Notes under the pieces: model-generated
Seen by the model: only the letters and a program-made list of their open reading frames with translations
What the model was told of the DNA's origin: nothing
The model's database searches: none
Translations under genes and position numbers: made by a program
Assembly (NCBI GenBank): GCA_958447445.1
Contig: CAUDAE010000001.1
Span: forward strand, 8,368 to 72,367
DNA length: 64,000 nt
Reading direction: 5' to 3'
Source of the DNA: an uncultured Collinsella sp.
Lineage (GTDB): Bacteria > Actinomycetota > Coriobacteriia > Coriobacteriales > Coriobacteriaceae
Shown: positions 51,246-58,377 of the stretch, piece by piece
Position numbering within the stretch: position 1 is the stretch's first letter
Layout: each line of letters begins with the position of its first letter

Positions 51246-51862
51246 TTCGCGTGTTAATCGTCGAAGACCAGGCTATCTTGCGCGAGAGCCTCGCGCGCTC
51301 CGTCGGTGACCAGCCCGACATGACGGTTGTTGCCGCGATCGCCGACGCCTCGGATGCCTTGGACGTTGTGCTTAAGGAGCGCCCGGACATGATACTGATG
51401 GACGTATGCACCGAGCATGATTCCAACGGCATCGTGGCGGCGGCGCGCATCAAAGAACAACTGCCCGAGTGCCGCGTCATTATCATGACGGGTATGCCCG
51501 AAATCAACTTTGTGGACCAGGCACGCGAGGCGGGCGTCGACAGCTTTGTGTACAAGAACGTCGGTATCGACGAGCTTTTCGCCGTGATGCGCTCCACGCT
51601 GGCGGGTTACTGCACGTTTCCCAAGCCGCCCGAGAGCATCTTCTCGGGCACGGCGGCCCTCGACGATGTCGAGCTGTCGATCTTGCGCCTTGCCTGCGAG
51701 GGTAAAAGCCGCCGCGAGATCGCGGCCGAGCTGTTTATGAGCGAGGGCACCATCAAACGCCGCATCTCGGAGATTCTCAATAAGACCGGCTACGACAACA
51801 TCATGCGCTTGGCCGTGCGCGCAGTAACGGAGGGCAGCATCGTTCCCAACATGGAGCGCTAG
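51242..51862 (+). CDS. NarL/LuxR-family response regulator
   Basis: A 206-aa regulator: receiver domain with acidic pair Glu8-Asp9, phospho-acceptor Asp54 (LMDVCTEH) and Lys in FVYKNV; C-terminal LuxR HTH (DDVELSILRLACEGKSRREIAAELFMSEGTIKRRISEIL is the region, seen from about 140). The ATGA overlap with the kinase gene couples their translation. Target genes are not identifiable. Confidence 0.9.
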   Translation: MIRVLIVEDQAILRESLARSVGDQPDMTVVAAIADASDALDVVLKERPDMILMDVCTEHDSNGIVAAARIKEQLPECRVIIMTGMPEINFVDQAREAGVDSFVYKNVGIDELFAVMRSTLAGYCTFPKPPESIFSGTAALDDVELSILRLACEGKSRREIAAELFMSEGTIKRRISEILNKTGYDNIMRLAVRAVTEGSIVPNMER

Positions 51863-51889
51863 CGCTCGTTACGCATCGGCATAAAGCGG

Positions 51890-51920
51890 CGGGGCCGCAG
51901 GATCAACTCCTGCGGCCCCG
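51890..51920 (+). terminator. Rho-independent-like terminator
   Basis: A 12-bp stem CGGGGCCGCAGG/CCTGCGGCCCCG after the response regulator; only TCT follows, but it also faces the convergent lipoprotein gene. Confidence 0.65.
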
Positions 51921-51972
51921 TCTGGCATGTGCGCGGATGTGTCCGCCAATCCGCGGCTGTCGGTGTCTGCCG

Positions 51973-52815
51973 TTACGCGATGGTTGCGCTGTAGGAGGCG
52001 ACGTCCTCGTAGGAATCGGTCAGGTAGGCGTCGATGCCGATGGTCGTATTGACGAGGTCGTCAAGGCTATCGAGCGTGCCCTTCGAGAACGTGAATTCCT
52101 CGGTGGCGTTGGTGCCGGGCATCAGGTGAGCCGAGAACCAGGGTTCCTTCATGGTGCCGTTGACGTTGGTCTTGCCGGAAGGAGCGTAGAAGGTCAGGTC
52201 CTTGTCGCTCTTGTTGGTGATGTTGACGACAAAGCCGATGTCGCCCCAGTCGTCCTTGAACTTCTCGGTGATGGTGATGGTGCACAGGTCGTCATCGGCG
52301 ACGGTGACGGCGGGGGAGATTTCGATGCTCTGGACGTCGTCGTCTTCGACGGCCTCATCGATCTCTTCTTCCTTCTCGGCGTTCTCGCGATCCTTCTTCA
52401 CCGTACCGGACAGATCCTTGTCGGACTTCGTAAAGATAAGCTTGTCGCCTTCCACCTCGAGGACGAGCTTGTCGTCCTTGAGTTTCAGGTCGTGCGACTC
52501 ATCTTCGGCGGTAATCGTTACGGTGGTGGCGTCCTTGGCCTCCCATTTCAGGTCGGCGACCTCAAGGAACATGTCGAGGACGCCCGTGCCGTCTTCGTCG
52601 AGGATCAGGATACAGTTGAGGCCCCACTCCTTGAGCATATCCATGTACTCATCGGTGAGCTCTTCGCCGTCCAAGGTTCCACCAGAGAGTTCCCAGCTGC
52701 CGACGAAGTTGGCCTTGGGGTCTTTGCCGCCGCCGCTGCAGCCCGTCAGGGCAAAGGCGAGCGCCAGGACGCATGTCAGAAATGCGAGTACGGACTTTTT
52801 GAACGTTGTCTTCAT
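51973..52815 (-). CDS. Lipoprotein of unknown function
   Basis: A 280-aa secreted lipoprotein: basic start MKTTFKKSVLAFLTCVLALA, lipobox LTGC with the cysteine near residue 25, then an acidic domain containing a lipocalin-like beta region (FVGSWELSGGTLDGEELTDEY) and a second beta-rich domain (NITNKSDKDLTFYAPSG). The frame continues upstream into the SPFH gene, but ATG 52815 has AAGGAGG and opens the signal peptide. It is the last gene of a four-gene minus-strand set, 80 bp behind the SPFH gene. Confidence 0.85.
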   Translation of the reverse strand: MKTTFKKSVLAFLTCVLALAFALTGCSGGGKDPKANFVGSWELSGGTLDGEELTDEYMDMLKEWGLNCILILDEDGTGVLDMFLEVADLKWEAKDATTVTITAEDESHDLKLKDDKLVLEVEGDKLIFTKSDKDLSGTVKKDRENAEKEEEIDEAVEDDDVQSIEISPAVTVADDDLCTITITEKFKDDWGDIGFVVNITNKSDKDLTFYAPSGKTNVNGTMKEPWFSAHLMPGTNATEEFTFSKGTLDSLDDLVNTTIGIDAYLTDSYEDVASYSATIA

Positions 52816-52895
52816 GGTGTCCTCCTTCATCGAACGAAACCCATAGAAGCAAATGCGGGGGTGGCGGATCCCCCGCTCATTACCAGTTAGGGGCG

Positions 52896-54134
52896 CTAGG
52901 GCCTGGGCGTTCTGCAGTTGCTGCAGAACTTGCCGCCGTTTTCGCTGCCGCAGTTGGGGCAGAACCACTTGGCCGGTGCGGGCGCGGGCGCGGGGCTGCC
53001 GCACTCGGAGCAGAACTTGCCGGTGTTGGTGGCGCCGCAGCTGCAGGTCCATGTGCCGGCCGCAGGTGCGGCGGGAGCCGGTGCGGGAGCGGGTGCCGGA
53101 GCCGGCTGCGGGGCGGCCTGCTGCTGCGCCTGGCCGGCGGCGAACAGCTGGCTGGCGTTCATACCGCCCATGCCGCCTGCCATGCCCATGCCCATAAAGC
53201 CCGCCATCGCGCCGTTGGGGTTGGCGGCTGCCGCGCGCATTGCGTCGCTCTGGGCGCTGGCAATGTTGGCTACCGCCATAGTGGGATCGCGCATGACCGC
53301 GGCTTTCTGCAGGTCCTTGATCATCTGCTCGTCCTCTTGCGAGGCGGCGATGGAGTTGACGCCAAAGCTCACGATCTCGACGCCACGCAGGTCACGCCAG
53401 TCGGCAGAGAGGACCTCGTTGAGCGCACGGGCGAGCTCGGTGGTGTGGCCGGGGATGGCGCTGTAGCGGATGCCCATCTCCGAAATCTTGGCAAAGGCGG
53501 GCTGCAGGGCGGTGAGCAGCTCGGACTTAAGCTGGCTGTCGATCTTGTCGCGCGTATAGCTATCGGTCACGTTGCCGCACACGTTGGTGTAGAACAGCAG
53601 CGGGTTGGTGATGCGATACGAATACTCGCCGTTGCAGCGCACGGAGATGTCGACGTCCAGGCCAATGTTGTTATCGACCACGCGGAAGGGCACGGGCGAG
53701 GCGGTGCCGTACTTGTTGCCGATGATCTCCTTGGTGTTGATGAAGTAGACGCGCTGGTCCTTGCCCGCGTCGCCGCCAAAGGTAAAGCGGCTGCCGATAT
53801 TGGCGAAGGTCTCCTTGATGGAGTCGCCCAGGTTGCCGCTAAAGACGCTCGGCTCGCTGCCGGTATCGAAGACGAACTCACCGGGCTCCAGCGCGACTTC
53901 GATGATCTTGCCGTTTTGCACCACGAGCATGCCCTGGCCGTCGTTGACGGCGATGACCGAGCCGTTGGAGATGACGTTGTCCTCGCCGCGCGTGTTGGAG
54001 CTGCGGCCACCGGTGCGTTTGCTGCCCTTGCAGGCCAAGACGTCAGCAGGCATCGATTCGCAATAGATAAATTCCTTCCACTGGTCGGCCATGACGCCGC
54101 CGGCAGCTCCCAATCCAGCTTTCAAGAGTCCCAT
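52896..54134 (-). CDS. SPFH (band 7) protein with C-terminal zinc ribbons
   Basis: A 412-aa protein. The SPFH domain covers about 25-270 (FIYCESMPADVLACKGSK, VVQNGKIIEVALEPGEFVFDTG, RRVEIVSFGVNSI region). A Gly/Met/Ala-rich helix and a Pro/Ala linker lead to two CxxC...CxxC zinc ribbons (WTCSCGATNTGKFCSECG and WFCPNCGSENGGKFCSNC). This is the YdjI-type virion-core-like family that sits with zinc-ribbon proteins in many Firmicutes and Actinobacteria. It probably assembles a membrane-associated oligomer; the role is unknown, though stress and membrane protection are suspected. Confidence 0.88.
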   Translation of the reverse strand: MGLLKAGLGAAGGVMADQWKEFIYCESMPADVLACKGSKRTGGRSSNTRGEDNVISNGSVIAVNDGQGMLVVQNGKIIEVALEPGEFVFDTGSEPSVFSGNLGDSIKETFANIGSRFTFGGDAGKDQRVYFINTKEIIGNKYGTASPVPFRVVDNNIGLDVDISVRCNGEYSYRITNPLLFYTNVCGNVTDSYTRDKIDSQLKSELLTALQPAFAKISEMGIRYSAIPGHTTELARALNEVLSADWRDLRGVEIVSFGVNSIAASQEDEQMIKDLQKAAVMRDPTMAVANIASAQSDAMRAAAANPNGAMAGFMGMGMAGGMGGMNASQLFAAGQAQQQAAPQPAPAPAPAPAPAAPAAGTWTCSCGATNTGKFCSECGSPAPAPAPAKWFCPNCGSENGGKFCSNCRTPRP

Positions 54135-54182
54135 GGTAATCTTCCTTTCTCGTCAAAGGCCGGGTGGTATTGGTTGGATTGC

Positions 54183-55505
54183 TTAGTCGTCCTTGTCGTC
54201 TTTCATGACAACGGTGGTCTCGGTGTGGCTGAAGGTGTCGTGCTTCTCGGTCAGGTCGAGCTCGCCGCAGTACTCGTCGGCGTGGGTGGCCTCGTTGGCC
54301 GTCTTGAGCTGGCCTACCAGTAGCGCGTCTCCGATAATCACGATGATGAGCGGCGGGATGACGTTGATGAGGATGCCCTCGATATCAAAGGTGAGGTAAT
54401 CCGGATCGAAGGCGTATTCCCCCATAAAGAGAATCTGGGAGAGGATAAATCCGATCACGAAGAACAGCACCGAGGCGATGGCGAGCTTGGGCTTGGAGCA
54501 GGGGAGCTCGCCGACCAAGCGGCCGGTCTGGCCGTTCATGGCAAACAGGTAGCTCTTGCCGTTCCACGAGGTGGAGAGCATCCAGACGGGGAACAGGGCG
54601 TAGTCGCTGTCTTCCCAGGTGTAGTCGAGCTGCTTGCTTTCGACCGTGGCATCGTCGTATTCGTCGACGACGGTCTCGCGCAGGGCCGAGATTGTGCTTT
54701 CTTCCATACGGCGTTCGGCGCGCGCCTTGCAGGTCTCGCAGTCCTCGTCGTAACGGTTGGCGATGTAGCCGGGCATATATGCGACCGAGAACGGGCGCAG
54801 CGCGTCGTAGTCAAACGGCTCGATGGCATCCATGTGGCCGTCGGGCATCTTGGACGATCCGTCGACGGGCACGCGCTTAAACGAGATATTGCCCTTGCGA
54901 TAGGCATCGTAGTGGTCGGTGGTCGTGACGGTGCGGTCGGATTCCTCGGTCACGGTCTCGTTGGTCGCGTCAAAGTACACTTCGCCGTCAACGCGGGCGC
55001 CGTAGAGCCAAAACGGCACGTAGACACCTTGGACCTCGTCGATGTGGTTGCCAGTGACAAAGCTCTTGGGCAGCAAGATCTTGCCCTTGTAGTGTTCCTT
55101 GAGTGCGGCCGTGACGTCATCGCGCCCGAGCTTAAACGGAATTACTAGGTCGGGCGAGAAGTCGCCCGAGAGCTGGCCGGGCGCCACGGCGGAGTTACCG
55201 CAGTACGGGCAGGTGGTGACGGCGACGGTGCCGTCGGACACGAGCTCGGCGCCGCACGACGAGCAGATGTAGCCGGCGTTTTGGGCGAGCTCCTGCACCG
55301 CGTCGTCGGCGACGGGCTTGGGCGTTGCGGCTGCCGCATCGGCTTTGGCGTCGGCCTTGTCCTGGCGCTCGCGATAGAGGGCCTCGACTTCTTCGACTTC
55401 AAAGCGCGAGTCACAGTAGTCGCAGACGAGCTTTTGCTCGGCGCTTGCAAAATGCAGGGGACCACCGCAGGCAGGGCACTGATAGTTAACGCTCTCGAAG
55501 GCCAT
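54183..55505 (-). CDS. Zinc-ribbon membrane protein (TFIIB-type ribbon, YdjG-like)
   Basis: A 440-aa protein with two N-terminal zinc ribbons (CPACGGPLHF...CDYCDSRF and CSSCGAEL...CPYCGNSA), a central soluble beta-rich domain (about 120-330, GVYVPFWLYGARVDGEVYF), a third CxxC in DCETCKAR, and two C-terminal helices (LAIASVLFFVIGFILSQIL; IINVIPPLIIVIIGDALL approximates the second). It lies between the DUF4428 and SPFH genes with gaps of 24 and 48 bp, so it is co-transcribed and probably a structural partner. Confidence 0.82.
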   Translation of the reverse strand: MAFESVNYQCPACGGPLHFASAEQKLVCDYCDSRFEVEEVEALYRERQDKADAKADAAAATPKPVADDAVQELAQNAGYICSSCGAELVSDGTVAVTTCPYCGNSAVAPGQLSGDFSPDLVIPFKLGRDDVTAALKEHYKGKILLPKSFVTGNHIDEVQGVYVPFWLYGARVDGEVYFDATNETVTEESDRTVTTTDHYDAYRKGNISFKRVPVDGSSKMPDGHMDAIEPFDYDALRPFSVAYMPGYIANRYDEDCETCKARAERRMEESTISALRETVVDEYDDATVESKQLDYTWEDSDYALFPVWMLSTSWNGKSYLFAMNGQTGRLVGELPCSKPKLAIASVLFFVIGFILSQILFMGEYAFDPDYLTFDIEGILINVIPPLIIVIIGDALLVGQLKTANEATHADEYCGELDLTEKHDTFSHTETTVVMKDDKDD

Positions 55506-55529
55506 GATCGGTCCTTTCCGTGCTGGGGG

Positions 55530-56267
55530 CTATGCGCCGATGGCGCCGCCGCAGTATTCGCAGCGCCCACTGGTATCGGGAATGGTGGTGGCTCCGCAGA
55601 AGGGGCAGGTCACCGCGGTCTTGGGGGCCTTGGCGGCCACGACGCTGTCGCGTGTCTCCTGACGCAGCTGCACCAGCGCATCGCGGACTTCGGTTGCCTG
55701 GCGCTTGGCCTCGCGATATTCGATGGAGCCGCGCTGATCGATGGTGGAGTCGTTCACGCGCAGGTTGATCTCGGTAAAGTACGGCGTGTTGACGTGGATG
55801 GTCAGATTAAAGTCGTAATCCAGGTCGTAGCGCGGCGGGTTGTAGCTCTCGCGCTCGCCGTCCTTGGTCTCGCGATAGATCTCGGTGCGATGCTCGTCGA
55901 TATCCATATCGCAGCCGAGTACCTGCGAGAACTCGATGATGTCGGGATTGGCGTCGCGCCAGCGGCTCTGCGAAGTGATGATCAGCAGGCCCGCGTCCTC
56001 ATCGAGCATAATATTGGTGCGCCCGGCAGAAAGCGTGCGCGTGGGGTTGAACGAAGACAGGCGCTCGGCGTTGGCCTCGCGGTAGGCGAGTTGCTCACGG
56101 ATGTCGTCCGCGGTGCTGGAGCGATAGCCGTGAAAGTAGGGGGAGAGCTTGCCAGCGCACTCTTTGCACAGGTAGCCTTCATTGATTTTTGTCTTACCTA
56201 GAAGTCCCAGCTCGGTACCGCAAATCGCGCACTCTTTCTTCTCGAACATCTTGTCAAAGAAGCCCAT
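55530..56267 (-). CDS. DUF4428 / zinc-ribbon protein
   Basis: A 245-aa protein. The N terminus has a DUF4428 zinc finger (CAICGTELGLLGKTKINEGYL then CKECAGKL), the centre a domain of unknown fold (LLIITSQSRWRDANPDII), and the C terminus a zinc ribbon (CPFCGATTIPDTSGRCEYCG). It is the first gene of the minus-strand operon that continues with the zinc-ribbon membrane, SPFH and lipoprotein genes. All three larger proteins carry zinc ribbons, suggesting one complex. Confidence 0.85.
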   Translation of the reverse strand: MGFFDKMFEKKECAICGTELGLLGKTKINEGYLCKECAGKLSPYFHGYRSSTADDIREQLAYREANAERLSSFNPTRTLSAGRTNIMLDEDAGLLIITSQSRWRDANPDIIEFSQVLGCDMDIDEHRTEIYRETKDGERESYNPPRYDLDYDFNLTIHVNTPYFTEINLRVNDSTIDQRGSIEYREAKRQATEVRDALVQLRQETRDSVVAAKAPKTAVTCPFCGATTIPDTSGRCEYCGGAIGA

Positions 56268-56385
56268 GGCTGCCTCCCATCAACTGGTAGCGTGTGTCAC
56301 TTTTGATGATGGGGGAGTGCGCGATCCTTCGCGATACCCAGACGGCTCAAGGAGTCTCCACAACTGGGACACATGGCCCATTTTG

Positions 56386-56482
56386 ACTAGTCATTGGGGA
56401 CGTTCTTAAACGACTAGTCGCGGGGGACACTTTTTGGCCACTCATTGGGGACGTACTTAAATGAGTGGTAGTTGGAGACACT
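56386..56482. repeat. Dispersed GGGGACGTTCTTAAA-type repeat
   Basis: Two tandem units, GACTAGTCATTGGGGACGTT/CTTAAACGACTAGTC and CACTCATTGGGGACGTACTT/AAATGAGTGG, each nearly palindromic with its own matching flanks (ACTAGTC in one, CACTCAT in the other). The rest of the 56268-56653 gap holds no gene. Confidence 0.85.
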
Positions 56483-56653
56483 CCTGGCCGCGCTAGAGGC
56501 CGCGCGTGTCCCTTCTGGTCCATGAGGCTCAAAACCGCGGTGTGACGTGAACGGCTGGGGTCAAATTTGCAGCATTTCAAGCCTGGCTTCGATATTGAGA
56601 CTGGTTCTTTGTTAAAATAGATTTCCAGACAATTGAGCTGCTGGGGGTTAACC

Positions 56654-58196
56654 ATGAGGGGCATGGGAGACACAACCGCATATCTGCGTCGGGGCATTCG
56701 GGAGATTATATGCCTGGCGCTGTTCTTCTTCACGTTTTTGGCGTGCGAGTATCTCTTTGATGTGCGCATGGCCGAGTTCGTGTCTCCGAACGAGGTCGTT
56801 ATTTATGAGAGTCTTGTCATCGGCGCGAGCGTGATTGGCTTTTTTGTGCGTCCCGTTCTGTACTATCGCCGTCCCCATGCTATCGACGCGACGAGCGACA
56901 TCACGGGCGTTTTGCTGGTGGCGGCATTGCTGCTGTTGATTATGGCAGCTCAGGTCGAGGTGGTAATCGTCGGCGGTTTGGTGGCGTGCTGCGCACTGGG
57001 CTACTGCGGATCGACTGCCCACGCAAACTTTGCGCGACGCTTTGCGCGGACGCCCTGCTTGGCGCGCCGCAGCACTTTCCTATGCCATGGGCGTTCTGGT
57101 ACAGGTGTTCAACCACATGGTGATGCCTGTCGGTATTCCTCAGCAGGCTGTTCTGGTCGTTTGTGCGATCGTGCAGGTGGCGTTGCTCCACGGTGCCCGA
57201 CGCGCCAAACTGCGCGACGAGTCCGATCCCAACTTTGAACCCAGCGTTGCCGGACTTTCGGTAGATGCTTTGGAATATGGCGCCAAGTGGCAAGACGATC
57301 CCAAGGCAAAGGCGGCATTCCGCCGCGCCGTAGTTCGCCTGACCGTGGCGACGGTGTATCTTTCCGGCGTATTCGCCGCTCTCAACGCTGGCCTCACGAC
57401 CTTGCATGCTGTCGGAGCCGTCGATTTGGGCGATTGGCCGCGCCTACTGCTTGTCGTGAGCTCGTTGGCCGCTGGCGTCCTATTTGACCTGCACGGCCGT
57501 TCGTATATGAATATCGGCATGACATGCGCCGCCATGTTGTCCACGCTTTCGTTCTTTGTGCTCATCGTCGACGGCAATGGCGGCAACGAGCTTGCTGCCA
57601 CGATCATCTTTTATCTGGGCTCAGGCTTCTTTGTGGTGTTCTTTACCACAAAATATGCCGCCGTCTCGCTTTATGCGCGCTGGTCATATTTTTGGCCGTG
57701 CATGGGTCGCGTCGTCAACAACGTGTGCTCGATGTTCGTGACGGCGCCGGCAGTGGCGATCATCTCGAGTCAAAACGTGCTGACTGCGGTCGGCGCGGCG
57801 CTCGTGATGTTTGTGGGCATTGCGATTACGCTGCTGGGACAGTTGGGGCAACGAGCCGATGACGCCGTGATACGGGACGAGCTGGCGCCTGCCACCGATG
57901 ATCTTGGTGGGGATCTTGCGCCCACATGCTCCGACCCCGAGCCCGTGGAGGCAGCGGAGCTCACGTCAGATGAGCGCCTCGATGCTTTCGTCGCCACCTT
58001 TGGGCTTACAGAGCGCGAGCGCGATATTCTTGAGGTCTTGGTCGTTTCGGACCAGAGCGTTCAGGACATCGCCACAACGCTCTTCCTTTCGCGCTCCACG
58101 CTCTATCGCCACATTTCTTCGATCAACAAAAAGGCCGGTACCGCCTCGCGTGTGGCCCTTATCAACTTCTTCTGGTCCTGGACACCCAAGGACTAG
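56654..58196 (+). pseudogene. Membrane-bound LuxR-family regulator, frameshifted
   Basis: Two overlapping frames make one protein. Frame one (from ATG 56654) gives four hydrophobic helices to about 57030 and then switches to Arg/Cys-rich nonsense ending at 57238. From 57030 the next frame gives further helices (AALSYAMGVLVQVFNHMVMP, IIFYLGSGFFVVFFTTKYAA) and a C-terminal LuxR HTH (LTERERDILEVLVVSDQSVQDIA...YRHISSINKKAG). Together they are a roughly 510-aa, 12-helix plus HTH regulator of the kind expanded in Coriobacteriia. A one-base insertion or loss of a CG dinucleotide in the GCGCG run near 57032 would explain the break. The second part could start at TTG 57030 but would lack the first helices. 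Confidence 0.82.
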
Positions 58197-58212
58197 CTAA
58201 TCTCCCAATAAG

Positions 58213-58275
58213 TTGCGGTGGAATAGTCCCTAAATTAAAGTCACGGGGCTTTAAACAGGAACTATTTCACCGCAA
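58213..58275. terminator. Long composite hairpin between convergent genes
   Basis: Outer 19-bp arms TTGCGGTGGAATAGTCCCT and complement (two mismatches) and an inner TTAAAG/CTTTAA hairpin. It lies between the LuxR regulator and mgtA, which converge, and can serve both. Confidence 0.65.
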
Positions 58276-58377
58276 TTGCTGGGGGGATAGACTGCGGCGG
58301 CGACAGAGGCAACGGCAGCGGCGTCGGCAGCTGTGGTAGCGGTAATGGCAGCTGGCAGGGTGTTTTCCGCTTGCTTG

